32,697 bases of DNA from Flavobacteriales bacterium (GTDB lineage: Bacteria; Bacteroidota; Bacteroidia; Flavobacteriales_D; Parvicellaceae). This document shows, in pieces, positions 1 through 8,155 of this stretch; position 1 is the stretch's first letter; the number at the start of each line of letters is the position of its first letter. The position numbers were made by a program, and so were the translations under genes. The stretch lies in the NCBI GenBank assembly GCA_018401455.1, contig JAGYKU010000030.1:1-32697 (forward strand), in the 5' to 3' direction. The notes under the pieces are model-generated. The model worked only from the letters and a program-made list of their open reading frames with translations. It searched no databases and was not told the origin of the DNA.

Positions 1-3000
1 TACCTCTACATCATCAGTTGCTTGGCAACCATTAGCAGGATCTGTAACAGTTAAAGTATAAATGCCTGCACCGTTTACGCTAGGTGAAGCTGTATTTCCT
101 CCCGAAATGATTCCTGGACCAGTCCAAGAATATTGCGCTCCAGCAGTTGAAGAAGAACCATTCAATGATAAAGAAGTCGTACTACATGTAAGTGTTTGAT
201 CTCCTCCAGCATTTGCGTTTGGAACTGTATTATTGATATTCACTAATACATTATCATTAGAAGTACATCCGTTTGTAGGGTTTGTAACAATGAGATTGTA
301 AGTTCCTGTAGCATTTACAGTAGCAGAATTAGTATTTGCTCCAGCAGTAATACTTGGTCCAGTCCAAGAGTATTGAGCACCAGTTGTAGTTGAATTTCCA
401 GATACATTAACACTTGTATTAGAACATGTAATTGTTTGTGTACTTCCAACAGAAATATTAGGATTAGTAGTGTTTACAGTTACCAAAACATTATCAGAAG
501 CAGTGCAACCATTTGAATTGTTGGTGGCAGTGAGTGTATACGAAGTTGTTGAACTTGGATTAGCAGTTGGATTAGATGAAGTACCCGAACTCAAACCAGT
601 AGTTGGTGTCCATGAATAGGAAACGCCACCCACTGAAGTCATTCCAATTGCAGCACCTGATGTATTGCTTACACACGTTTTTGTAAAATCAGAACCAGCG
701 TTTGCAGTTGGTAGATTGGTATTGTCAACTGTAACGGTCACATTGTCGTTTGCGGTACAACCACTAGCAGTATTTGTTGCAGTTAAAGTATAAGTTGTAG
801 TTGTTGTAGGATTAGCAGTAGGATTAGCAACAGAGGCAGAACTTAATCCTGTAGTCGGTGTCCAAGAATAAGTGTTTCCAGCAACTGCAGTCATACCTAT
901 GGTAGCACCAGAAGTATTGCTAACACAAGTTTTTGTAAAGTCACTTCCCGCATTTGCAGTTGGTACAGTTAAATTTACAGTGACAGTTACATTATCTGAT
1001 GCTGTACATCCATTTGCAGTATTAGTCGCTGTTAATGTGTAGCTTGTTGTCGTTGAAGGATTAGCAGTTGGATTAGCAGCAGTTCCGGAACTCAATCCAG
1101 TAGTCGGATTCCAAGAATAAGTATTTCCAGCAATAGCCGTCATTCCTATACTTGCTCCAGTTGGATTTGTGACACAAGTTTTGGTGAAATTATTTCCCGC
1201 TTCAACAGTTGGTGGAGTTGTATTTACTGTTACAGTTACATTGTCTGAGGCAAAGCAAGAAGTTGAATTATTGGTAGCGGTAAGAGTATAAGTTGTAGTT
1301 GATGTTGGGTTAGCAGTTGGGTTAGCAACAGTGCCAGAACTTAACCCAGTTGAAGGTGACCAAGAGTAAGATACACCACCTACTGCAGTCATACCAATTC
1401 CAGCACCTGTTGGATTTGTGACACAAGTTTTTGTGAAATCTGAACCAGCATTTGCAGTTGGTAAAGGATTTACTGTAACAGCAATGGTTTGAACTGGGCC
1501 TTCACAGCCCGAGCTAATAGCGGTTGGTGTAATATTGTAGTTTACAACTTGAGCAGTTGCAGATGTTAAAGTCAATGTATTATTAATCGTAGAAGATGTT
1601 TGTGTAGTTGTAGTTTCTCCTGTTACGTTTCCATTTGGAGTTGCAGACCATTCATAAGTAGAAGAGATGTCAGCAGTTAAAGTCTGATTAAATGCAGTTC
1701 CTGAGCAGATACTTTGAGCAAGGCTATTATTTAATGTTGGTAATTGGTTAACTGAAATTGTTTTAGTAAGCGTTTGTTTGTATCCGCAAACACCTTCCAC
1801 TACTACAGAGTATGTAGAAGTAGTTGAAGGATTCACCACTATAGAAGGAGTTGTGGCACCTCCAGGAGACCATAAATAACTTGTGGCTCCAGCTGGAGCA
1901 GTAAGTGTTGTAGGTTCACCTGAACAAATAGGATTGACTGAAGCTTCAATTTCTGGAAATTGTACACCTGAATCGGCAGTAATAGTGTAGTTGCAAATGT
2001 CACCCGCATATCCATCCACCATCAAGTAATAGTCTTGACCAACTGTTAATCCTGAAGCGGTTATCGTAAAACCCGTAGAACTTTCTTCAAAGTTTGAGAC
2101 GGGGACGAAATTATCGCAATTGGTACCTGAAAAAACTTGCATTTGAATTCCACCAGAAGGAAAACTACCAACCCAACAATCATAAATAGCAACATTTAAA
2201 GTAGCAGTTGTTGCAGAAGCAGTAAATGTAATCCATGAGTTATTATCAATAGCCACATTATAAAAGCCAGAAGGAGAACTTCCATTGGGAAACCCAAATG
2301 GACCTCCAGAGTGAACCGTGTTGGTATTTCCTAAAAACGCTCCCCCAGTTGTTTCTCCATTTCCATACATTTGTCCAGCACCAGTTCCTGGTCTATCTTC
2401 TGTATAAGCAGCACTTGTTGAAGCACTGTATCCATTAATATCGCAAATATAAAGCGCATTAGCACAATCATCATTAGTAGGGTCAGAAACACATATCCCA
2501 AAATCTCCCGATGATGATCCAAATCCCCAATATCTTAAGTAAACAGTTGAACCTGGAGTTAAACCAGTTTGAGCGATATAAGGTTTAAAATCGTTGGTCG
2601 CTCCTGGGTAATTATGGTCATCTGAACAAATAATTTGTGTTAAACTACTACAAGTGCCAGAATATAAAGCCATAACTCCATCATTTATACCAAAACTAGG
2701 TTGAGGAGTAATAAATATGTTTCCAGACGCTGGTACTGTAATCGTGAACCAAACATCTGCTGAAGATGCTGAAAAACCACCTATTGCAGCGCCCGAACCT
2801 CCTACACATGAAAATGGAGTAGGTGCCCCCATACTTGCTGTAGCACCAGTAGTTGTGAAATTCAAATAATCACAAGCAGATGTCACAGGAGGTAAGGCAA
2901 TAGCATTACAAGGCTCGTCATTTGTAGGAGTTGCAGTTGGTGTTCCTTCTAAACAAATTTGAAATGGAGCACCACCAGTTCCTGTGTAATAATCATATAC

Positions 3001-3786
3001 TCTAATAAAATAGGTGTTTCCAGGTGTCAAACCTATTGCGTTGATTACTTCATTTCCATTGGTAAAACCACTGTCTTCACAATAAAGTGAATTTAAAGCA
3101 CCGCAAGAACCTTCGAAAAGTTGTACAACTGGATCCATTGAGGAGGAAGGATCAACTGTGATGGTTTGTACCGAGTTGGTTGCAACGAATGAAAACCAAA
3201 CATCATCATCGGCATTTCCTGCACATCCAGGCTGTGATAATGTTGCTCCTAAAGAAGTGGAAGAAGTATATGTACAAGTACTATTTACTGAAAGTAAAGT
3301 TGCATTAACACATTCGTCATTAGCGGGAGCACTTGCTCCTGGGGTTACACAAATAGTAAAATTCCCACTTCCCGAACCAGCAAAATAATGATAAACTCTA
3401 ATTCTATATACTGCACCGATAGTAAGACCCGAAGCAAAAATAGTTTCAACTCCACCGTCAAATGTTTGGTCTTGACAACCTAGTGAAACTAATGCAGAAC
3501 AAGGCCCTGAGAATAATTGAACTACTGCATCAAATCCCGTTGCTCCATCCACAGTAATATTATGAGTAGTAGATGTTGCTGTGAATTGATACCAAACATC
3601 ATCATCGGCATTTCCAACACAACCAGGAATGGTTTGTGTAGCGCCTAATGTAGTTCCAGCAGTAGGAGAACTACAGTTTGCTGTTACGGGTAATGATGTG
3701 GCGAATGTACAACCATCAGATTGTGCGTAAAATGAATGTCCTAAAGCTAGGGCAATAAATAACGAAAGTATTTTAAAATAATTCAT
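1..3786 (-). CDS. Giant modular secreted adhesin-like protein (3' end beyond window)
   Basis: The frame is open for 1262 codons from ATG at 3786 to the window edge with no stop, so the C-terminus is missing. It begins with a signal peptide (MNYFKILSLFIALALGHSFYA, then QSDG). Residues about 24-145, 156-280, 288-430 and 436-600 are four related modules, the first two most alike, with the signature GNADDDVWF and a shared VVQLF.G.C segment; they resemble the pre-peptidase C-terminal (PPC-like) beta-sandwiches common in Bacteroidota exported proteins. After an Ig-like stretch with YLWSPGG come four 83-84-residue Ig/PKD-like repeats and then two or more 80-residue repeats of another type. This architecture is typical of T9SS-exported surface adhesins, and a C-terminal sorting domain would be expected to the left, but it is not visible. 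It lies 32 bp downstream of the small exported gene at 3819-4178 and is probably co-transcribed with it. The ligand is unknown. Confidence 0.85.
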   Translation of the reverse strand, partial: MNYFKILSLFIALALGHSFYAQSDGCTFATSLPVTANCSSPTAGTTLGATQTIPGCVGNADDDVWYQFTATSTTHNITVDGATGFDAVVQLFSGPCSALVSLGCQDQTFDGGVETIFASGLTIGAVYRIRVYHYFAGSGSGNFTICVTPGASAPANDECVNATLLSVNSTCTYTSSTSLGATLSQPGCAGNADDDVWFSFVATNSVQTITVDPSSSMDPVVQLFEGSCGALNSLYCEDSGFTNGNEVINAIGLTPGNTYFIRVYDYYTGTGGAPFQICLEGTPTATPTNDEPCNAIALPPVTSACDYLNFTTTGATASMGAPTPFSCVGGSGAAIGGFSASSADVWFTITVPASGNIFITPQPSFGINDGVMALYSGTCSSLTQIICSDDHNYPGATNDFKPYIAQTGLTPGSTVYLRYWGFGSSSGDFGICVSDPTNDDCANALYICDINGYSASTSAAYTEDRPGTGAGQMYGNGETTGGAFLGNTNTVHSGGPFGFPNGSSPSGFYNVAIDNNSWITFTASATTATLNVAIYDCWVGSFPSGGIQMQVFSGTNCDNFVPVSNFEESSTGFTITASGLTVGQDYYLMVDGYAGDICNYTITADSGVQFPEIEASVNPICSGEPTTLTAPAGATSYLWSPGGATTPSIVVNPSTTSTYSVVVEGVCGYKQTLTKTISVNQLPTLNNSLAQSICSGTAFNQTLTADISSTYEWSATPNGNVTGETTTTQTSSTINNTLTLTSATAQVVNYNITPTAISSGCEGPVQTIAVTVNPLPTANAGSDFTKTCVTNPTGAGIGMTAVGGVSYSWSPSTGLSSGTVANPTANPTSTTTYTLTATNNSTSCFASDNVTVTVNTTPPTVEAGNNFTKTCVTNPTGASIGMTAIAGNTYSWNPTTGLSSGTAANPTANPSTTTSYTLTATNTANGCTASDNVTVTVNLTVPTANAGSDFTKTCVSNTSGATIGMTAVAGNTYSWTPTTGLSSASVANPTANPTTTTTYTLTATNTASGCTANDNVTVTVDNTNLPTANAGSDFTKTCVSNTSGAAIGMTSVGGVSYSWTPTTGLSSGTSSNPTANPSSTTSYTLTATNNSNGCTASDNVLVTVNTTNPNISVGSTQTITCSNTSVNVSGNSTTTGAQYSWTGPSITAGANTNSATVNATGTYNLIVTNPTNGCTSNDNVLVNINNTVPNANAGGDQTLTCSTTSLSLNGSSSTAGAQYSWTGPGIISGGNTASPSVNGAGIYTLTVTDPANGCQATDDVEV
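475..1473 (-). repeat. Four in-frame 249-252-bp repeats inside the adhesin
   Basis: The conserved segment encoding FTKTCV recurs on the minus strand with its complement at about 1421, 1172, 923 and 671, a period of 249, 249 and 252 bp (83-84 residues). Each unit carries the landmarks FTKTCV, IGMTAV or IGMTAI, YSW, TGLSS and TLTATN. Units therefore lie at roughly 1225-1473, 976-1224, 724-975 and 475-723; exact borders are my choice. The first unit has a PKD/Ig-like beta-sandwich look. Below 475 the protein changes to a different 80-residue unit (YSWTGP at a 240-bp period). Confidence 0.8.
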
Positions 3787-3818
3787 ACAAGAAAAATTAT
3801 AATTGGTAGTAAATAAGG

Positions 3819-4178
3819 TTAATAAGAATCAATTTGAAGGTCCAAAAGATTAATATTATCTTTTAAAATAATAAATTCGTACCCTGTTTGGGTTCCTGTT
3901 AAACATAATTTGTCCTTCAGAAGTTCTTTTGGTTCGTTGATATATACAATGATTTGTGCTTTTGTAGGTTGTTCTCCTTTTGTATTGATTTTAACTTTTT
4001 CAACGAAATTTAAGTTTTCAATTTCAGATTTTATTTTGCCAAGTTGGTCAACATCACTAATGTTTTCGATAGTGAAAGCATAACTTGTTTTCAAATTTTT
4101 GCTATTTTCTTGGCTCCAAGATTTATTAGTAAATACAAATAAAAAAAGTATTAATATAATAGTAGTTAATTTTATCAT
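3819..4178 (-). CDS. Small exported protein, possible ferredoxin-like (HMA-like) fold
   Basis: A 119-residue protein with an N-terminal hydrophobic signal segment (residues 3-20, ending near NKSWSQ). I do not recognise a named family. The mature part reads as beta-alpha-beta-beta-alpha-beta: a strand around YAFTIENI, a helix DQLGKIKSEIENL, a strand VEKVKINT, a strand AQIIVYI, a helix KELLKDKL and a strand YEFIIL. That order is seen in HMA-like domains, but the metal-binding CxxC is absent, so any metal role is unsupported. It is 32 bp upstream of the giant adhesin in the same direction, which suggests a shared transcript and perhaps an accessory role at the surface. The fold is inference only. 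Confidence 0.65.
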   Translation of the reverse strand: MIKLTTIILILFLFVFTNKSWSQENSKNLKTSYAFTIENISDVDQLGKIKSEIENLNFVEKVKINTKGEQPTKAQIIVYINEPKELLKDKLCLTGTQTGYEFIILKDNINLLDLQIDSY

Positions 4179-4658
4179 TGATTGTAATTTTTTATAGTTT
4201 TTAAACTAAAAATTGTTTAAAAGGCGAAATTACTTAAAATGGATTGGTTATTCAAATTTTTGTGACAAAAAGATTTTAACAAGCTATGAAATAGGGATTT
4301 TAATGAATTTGAAAGGTTTTATGTAAGAGAGGTCTCTTATAAATGTTTATGTTTTGTTCTAACTTAAAGTCAAGACAAAGTATTTCATGTTTTTATGAAG
4401 CCTAAATTGAATTCTATGTTTGAAAGAAGATGTTTTCAATCTTCGCTATTACTTCTTCACTGTTGTTTCGAAGTACAAAGCGTTTCGATTGATGAAAGAT
4501 GAAAGACGGGATTAGAAGTTTGAAAAAGTAAAATCCTCAAACCTTTAACCTTCAACCTTTTTACCAACCGAAGCCAAAGCGTAGGTTGGCAACCTTCAAC
4601 TAAATGTTGCCTCAAGCCCTGATCACCAAACCCAAAAAATCGATATTGAATGTAAAAA
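4179..4658. other. Intergenic region with low-complexity words
   Basis: About 480 bp without a credible gene. The part nearest 4178 is AT-rich and probably holds the promoter of the small exported gene and adhesin. From about 4430 to 4640 it contains word-like low-complexity DNA, including TTCAATCTTCGCTA (about 4435) and TTCGATTGATGAAAGATG (about 4475), both of which recur near 12420-12450. I see no clear terminator hairpin for the 5621-4659 pair. Confidence 0.5.
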
Positions 4659-5192
4659 CTATTTCAGTTGAAACTTCATTACATTATTTTCCAATTTTTT
4701 GTACATTATATAATCAAATACAAGTAGAAATAAGCCTTGTGTGATGATGCTTTGTCCATATCCTTTAGCCAAATCGGGATTGCTTGTGTTTTGATGCAAA
4801 CCCCAACTCAATGCACCACTTGTGATGTATGCGAAATCGATGTAAAAATTGATTTTGTATGATTTGATGGCTTTGTTGATGCCGTTGGGATAGTTTTGCC
4901 ATTGGTTTTTCTTGAGGGTTCTATAACTTGAAATCAATCCCAAAGTCCCTAATCCTAAATTTACAGAATTCCACATGCCATTCATTTGATGAAAATAATT
5001 GGGCGTTTTATCCAATGTTTGTGAAGCAATAATACTTGAACTGATATTTACCAAAGACCAAGAAGTAAGTGTCCACATACCTTTTTTATTGAATTGCCAT
5101 GCTTCCTTAAATGCAATGGAATCGGACTTTTCTTGAGCAAAAGAAAATTGAAATGACAGTATTGTTAAAAGTATACTTAGAGAAAATTTCAT
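4659..5192 (-). CDS. Exported/membrane hypothetical protein, DUF6992-like
   Basis: A 177-residue protein with a signal peptide (residues 1-19, ending FSFAQ). The rest has several moderately hydrophobic stretches (about 60-90, 115-130 and 145-165) and resembles a Bacteroidota-restricted family I associate with DUF6992; I recall this from the pattern (GMWTLTSWSLVN near the start, WNSVNLGLG, then the ending LFLLVFD) and cannot verify it. Function is unknown; a membrane location is likely. The start codon directly abuts the stop of the DUF2141 gene (5193), so the two are almost certainly one transcript and possibly translationally coupled. Confidence 0.7.
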   Translation of the reverse strand: MKFSLSILLTILSFQFSFAQEKSDSIAFKEAWQFNKKGMWTLTSWSLVNISSSIIASQTLDKTPNYFHQMNGMWNSVNLGLGTLGLISSYRTLKKNQWQNYPNGINKAIKSYKINFYIDFAYITSGALSWGLHQNTSNPDLAKGYGQSIITQGLFLLVFDYIMYKKLENNVMKFQLK

Positions 5193-5621
5193 TTATAACC
5201 AATATTTTAATTTTACTAATACTAAGTTTTTTTGATTGGGTTTTACCGAAAATGAAAACTCATAAAACTTAGGCAAAGCAACTCCGCTGTGAATGTAATT
5301 TGAAAATCCATATCCTTCTTTAGGAATTCCTACTAAAGTATAATCCATTTTTGTATTTTTGTTGGTGTCGTCCAATACTTTGATGGCGTAAACTCCTTTG
5401 GGTAAATCTAGACTTATAGTGATGCTTTTATCTTTTAAATTTTTCTTGTCAACAGTTTTTAGTTGTAATGGCTTGTCTTCATTATAGTTTTCTTCACTGT
5501 CATAAATCGCCAATCTTATAAATCCATCAGATGTTTTGATATTTTCGATTTTCAGGATAACATCTTGAGAAAAGTCAAAATTCAGTATCAGTATTGTGAA
5601 TATTGTAAGAAGGAGTTTCAT
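5193..5621 (-). CDS. DUF2141 domain-containing exported protein
   Basis: A 142-residue exported protein with a short signal peptide (residues 1-19). The mature region matches DUF2141: IKTSDGFIRLAIYDSEENY near residues 28-46, the central LPKGVYAIKVLDDTNKN at about 73-90, then GIPKEGYGFSN at about 98-108, which is the family's hallmark. It is predicted to be a small beta-sandwich in the periplasm or on the surface. No biochemical role is established for the family. It is the upstream member of a two-gene unit, with the DUF6992-like gene starting on the base after its stop codon. Length is normal for the family. Confidence 0.85.
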   Translation of the reverse strand: MKLLLTIFTILILNFDFSQDVILKIENIKTSDGFIRLAIYDSEENYNEDKPLQLKTVDKKNLKDKSITISLDLPKGVYAIKVLDDTNKNTKMDYTLVGIPKEGYGFSNYIHSGVALPKFYEFSFSVKPNQKNLVLVKLKYWL

Positions 5622-5694
5622 TGTAATGTTTTTACTTACAACATTAAAATTATGAAAATGTTTAAATATTTAAACTAAATTGAAAAGAAAAATA

Positions 5695-6285
5695 CTAATA
5701 AAAACTTTTAAAGCCATTTTCCAATCTTTCAATACACTTGGCAACTCTTTTAACTTTGGTGCTTTCTTGCTTTGCTTCTTCAACATATATGATAAAACCA
5801 TTTTGTTGTGCAACAGTCAAAGTGTTGAAAAAATCAGATGCAGATAAATGCTCATTAAGGGCTTCTTTTAAGATTTCAGGAATAGCGACTTTTGATTTTG
5901 AAGTTTTATTTTTAGGCTTTTTGGGGATTTGAATCCCATTTTCGTTTAAAAGCATAGCTTCATTGAAGTAATAAGTCAATTTTTCTTGTTCAAGATCTTT
6001 CATTGCGTATAGTTTTATTTGTCCCATACTACTATTTTTTTCAAATAATTGAAAATGATCTGACATTAACTCTGCTTTGTGAAACCAAATAGAAATATGT
6101 TTTTTGAAAGCGCCAACGCCACAGATATTTCCTTTGAATTCGTAGCAGGGCATATTCCATTTTATAGTCTCTTCAATGTCTTTGCTTAGGTCTAAAATGA
6201 TTTGTCGAACAGTGAAAAACATCGTTAAAATTTCTTCATCTTTTCCATGAAGCATTTTTTCAATTGCTATTTCATTTTTATCCAT
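5695..6285 (-). CDS. DUF1801/YdeI-OmpD-associated family protein
   Basis: I place the start at the ATG at 6285 (MDKNEIAIEKML, 196 residues); the frame stays open 16 codons further upstream, but that part lies inside the thiolase gene. The ATG overlaps the thiolase stop by one base (TAATG), a typical coupling arrangement. The N-terminal part (about 1-110) looks like DUF1801, with IKWNMPCYEF and a tract around ISIWFHKAEL. The C-terminal part (about 130-196) matches the YdeI/OmpD-associated domain: ALNEHLSASDFFNTL, then FIIYVEEAKQESTKVKRVAK. The family is cytosolic and its function is poorly defined. It is the last gene of the run SRPBCC - thiolase - YdeI-like. Confidence 0.8.
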   Translation of the reverse strand: MDKNEIAIEKMLHGKDEEILTMFFTVRQIILDLSKDIEETIKWNMPCYEFKGNICGVGAFKKHISIWFHKAELMSDHFQLFEKNSSMGQIKLYAMKDLEQEKLTYYFNEAMLLNENGIQIPKKPKNKTSKSKVAIPEILKEALNEHLSASDFFNTLTVAQQNGFIIYVEEAKQESTKVKRVAKCIERLENGFKSFY

Positions 6286-7493
6286 TATACTTTTTCTATC
6301 ACAGTAGCATATCCTTGTCCAACGCCAATACACAAAGTTACTAAAGCATATTTTTTGTTTTGTTTGTGCAATTCTAACATGGCAGTTTGCAAAATTCTTG
6401 CACCTGTCATTCCAAGTGGATGTCCCAAAGCAATTGCGCCACCATTAGGATTGATTCTGCTGTCATTGTCTTCCAAACCTAATGCTCTTGTACAAGCCAA
6501 ACTTTGAGCGGCAAACGCTTCATTTATTTCAATAATATCCATGTCATCTAATGTCAATCCGGCTCTTTTTAATGCTTTTCTACTTGCCTCTACAGGACCA
6601 ATCCCCATTATTCTTGGCTCTACACCTGCCACAGCACTACTTACGATTCTTGCTTTTGGAGTGAGTTGATTTCTAGAAGCTGCTTCTTCCGAAGCCAATA
6701 GAATTGCTGCTGCTCCATCATTGAGTCCTGATGCATTTCCAGCCGTAACAGAACCGCCTTCTCTTCTAAATGCTGGGCGTAAGCTTCCTAATGCTTCTAG
6801 TGTGGTTTTGGCTTTGATAAATTCATCGTGTTCAAAAATGATAGGCTCTTTTTTTCTTTGAGGAATAGATACAGCAATAATTTCTTCAGCAAATCTACCA
6901 GCAGATTGGGCTTTTGCTGCTTTCATTTGCGACCAAAAAGCAAATTGATCTTGATCTTCTCTACTTATTTTATACAAGTCCACTAAATTTTCAGCTGTTT
7001 CACCCATTCCGTCTACACCGTAAATTTCTTTCATTTTTGGGTTTACAAAACGCCAACCAAAACTAGAATCAAACATTTGAGAATCTCTTCCAAATGGTTG
7101 TGAAGCTTTGGAAATGACCCAAGGACCTCTGGTCATGTGTTCCACACCACCACTGATGTAAATATCTCCATCTCCAAGTGCAATAGCTCTTGCTGCGTTG
7201 ATAGTAGAAGCCATTCCTGAAGAACACAATCTATTTACAGTTTCTCCTCCAATAGTTACAGGCAAACCAGCCAAAAGTAAAGACATTCTCGCTACGTTTC
7301 TATTGTCTTCCCCCGCTTGATTGGCACAACCAAACAAAACGTCTTCAATTTCATTAGCATTAAGTGTTGGATTTCTTTGAATCAATTCTTTCATGACCAA
7401 AGCTCCCAAATCATCTGTTCTAACTGGAGCCAATGTACCTCCAAAATTTCCAATCGGTGTTCTTATTGCGTCAATGATATATGCTGCTTTCAT
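6285..7493 (-). CDS. pcaF: Acetyl-CoA acyltransferase, 3-oxoadipyl-CoA thiolase type
   Basis: A full-length (402-residue) thiolase. It catalyses CoA-dependent cleavage of a 3-oxoacyl-CoA, releasing acetyl-CoA. The acyl-accepting cysteine is Cys90 in VNRLCSSG, and the second active-site set is His358 (GGAIALGHPLG) and Cys388 (CIGVGQG), with NEAFA between them. The segment GCANQAGEDNRNVARM is characteristic of the PcaF/PaaJ branch acting on 3-oxoadipyl-CoA in beta-ketoadipate or phenylacetate breakdown; a general beta-oxidation role cannot be excluded because no other pathway gene is present here. It sits 12 bp after the SRPBCC gene and overlaps the next gene by one base, so the three form an operon. 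Confidence 0.9.
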   Translation of the reverse strand: MKAAYIIDAIRTPIGNFGGTLAPVRTDDLGALVMKELIQRNPTLNANEIEDVLFGCANQAGEDNRNVARMSLLLAGLPVTIGGETVNRLCSSGMASTINAARAIALGDGDIYISGGVEHMTRGPWVISKASQPFGRDSQMFDSSFGWRFVNPKMKEIYGVDGMGETAENLVDLYKISREDQDQFAFWSQMKAAKAQSAGRFAEEIIAVSIPQRKKEPIIFEHDEFIKAKTTLEALGSLRPAFRREGGSVTAGNASGLNDGAAAILLASEEAASRNQLTPKARIVSSAVAGVEPRIMGIGPVEASRKALKRAGLTLDDMDIIEINEAFAAQSLACTRALGLEDNDSRINPNGGAIALGHPLGMTGARILQTAMLELHKQNKKYALVTLCIGVGQGYATVIEKV

Positions 7494-7505
7494 TTTTTTT
7501 ATATT

Positions 7506-8045
7506 TTATTTGTTTTCACAAGTTGTTTTTAGTTTTTTGAGACCCAATTCGTAATCAGGACCTAAGAATTTGTCCATCAAACTACCGAAAATTCTCGATA
7601 CTGGATTATTTCCAGAATCTGAAGTAAAATCCCATTTTACGGTTACATTTTCATTGTCTATTTTGGTAATGGACAAAGTAACAATAGCATCACCTCTTCC
7701 TCCAAAGTACAGTTTGCTTTTTACCGATTCATTTTCTTTTACAGCGATGATTTCCATTTCGCCATAACCCACTTTTTTGGGATGACCTTTCCACTTGTAG
7801 GATGCTCCCACTCCTTCACTGATGTCATTATATTCGTGCACTGCATTCTCATCTCTTGCTGTCCAAGGAGACCAGTTTTTTACAAACTTTTTCAATGAGC
7901 AAGCTTGTTCAAATACTTTTTCGGGTGTGCTTTTTATTTCAATAGTTCTAAAGATATAAGACTTCCTGGGTCTCGAAAAACCATAAACCACCACTAATAT
8001 CACTGAGACAGCGATAACAAGTAAAATGATTTCCAGGATATTCAT
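7506..8045 (-). CDS. Membrane-anchored SRPBCC (polyketide-cyclase-like) protein
   Basis: A 179-residue protein. Residues 1-22 form one transmembrane helix (ILEIILLVIAVSVILVVVYG), followed by a START/SRPBCC helix-grip domain: the opening strand IFRTIEIKSTPEKVFEQ (about 31-47), WSPWTARDEN, then GYGEMEIIAV and a late VTVKWDFTSD, ending in the long C-terminal helix. The family binds hydrophobic ligands, but the ligand here is unknown. It is the first gene of the operon with the thiolase and the YdeI-like gene. The upstream 110 bp to the patatin gene probably carries the operon promoter. Confidence 0.8.
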   Translation of the reverse strand: MNILEIILLVIAVSVILVVVYGFSRPRKSYIFRTIEIKSTPEKVFEQACSLKKFVKNWSPWTARDENAVHEYNDISEGVGASYKWKGHPKKVGYGEMEIIAVKENESVKSKLYFGGRGDAIVTLSITKIDNENVTVKWDFTSDSGNNPVSRIFGSLMDKFLGPDYELGLKKLKTTCENK

Positions 8046-8155
8046 ACTTTATGAAGATTAATTTCTACAAAAATAACAAATATAAGTAAATGGTAATCCA
8101 TTTTTCCTTCAGAAGCATTTGATGAGATTTTAAATATTTTTCAAGAGCAGCCTGT

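Noticed and set aside
3158..3388. 76-residue plus-strand ORF inside the adhesin
   Set aside because: It is the reverse-strand shadow of the PPC-like modules, with no start context or known motif.
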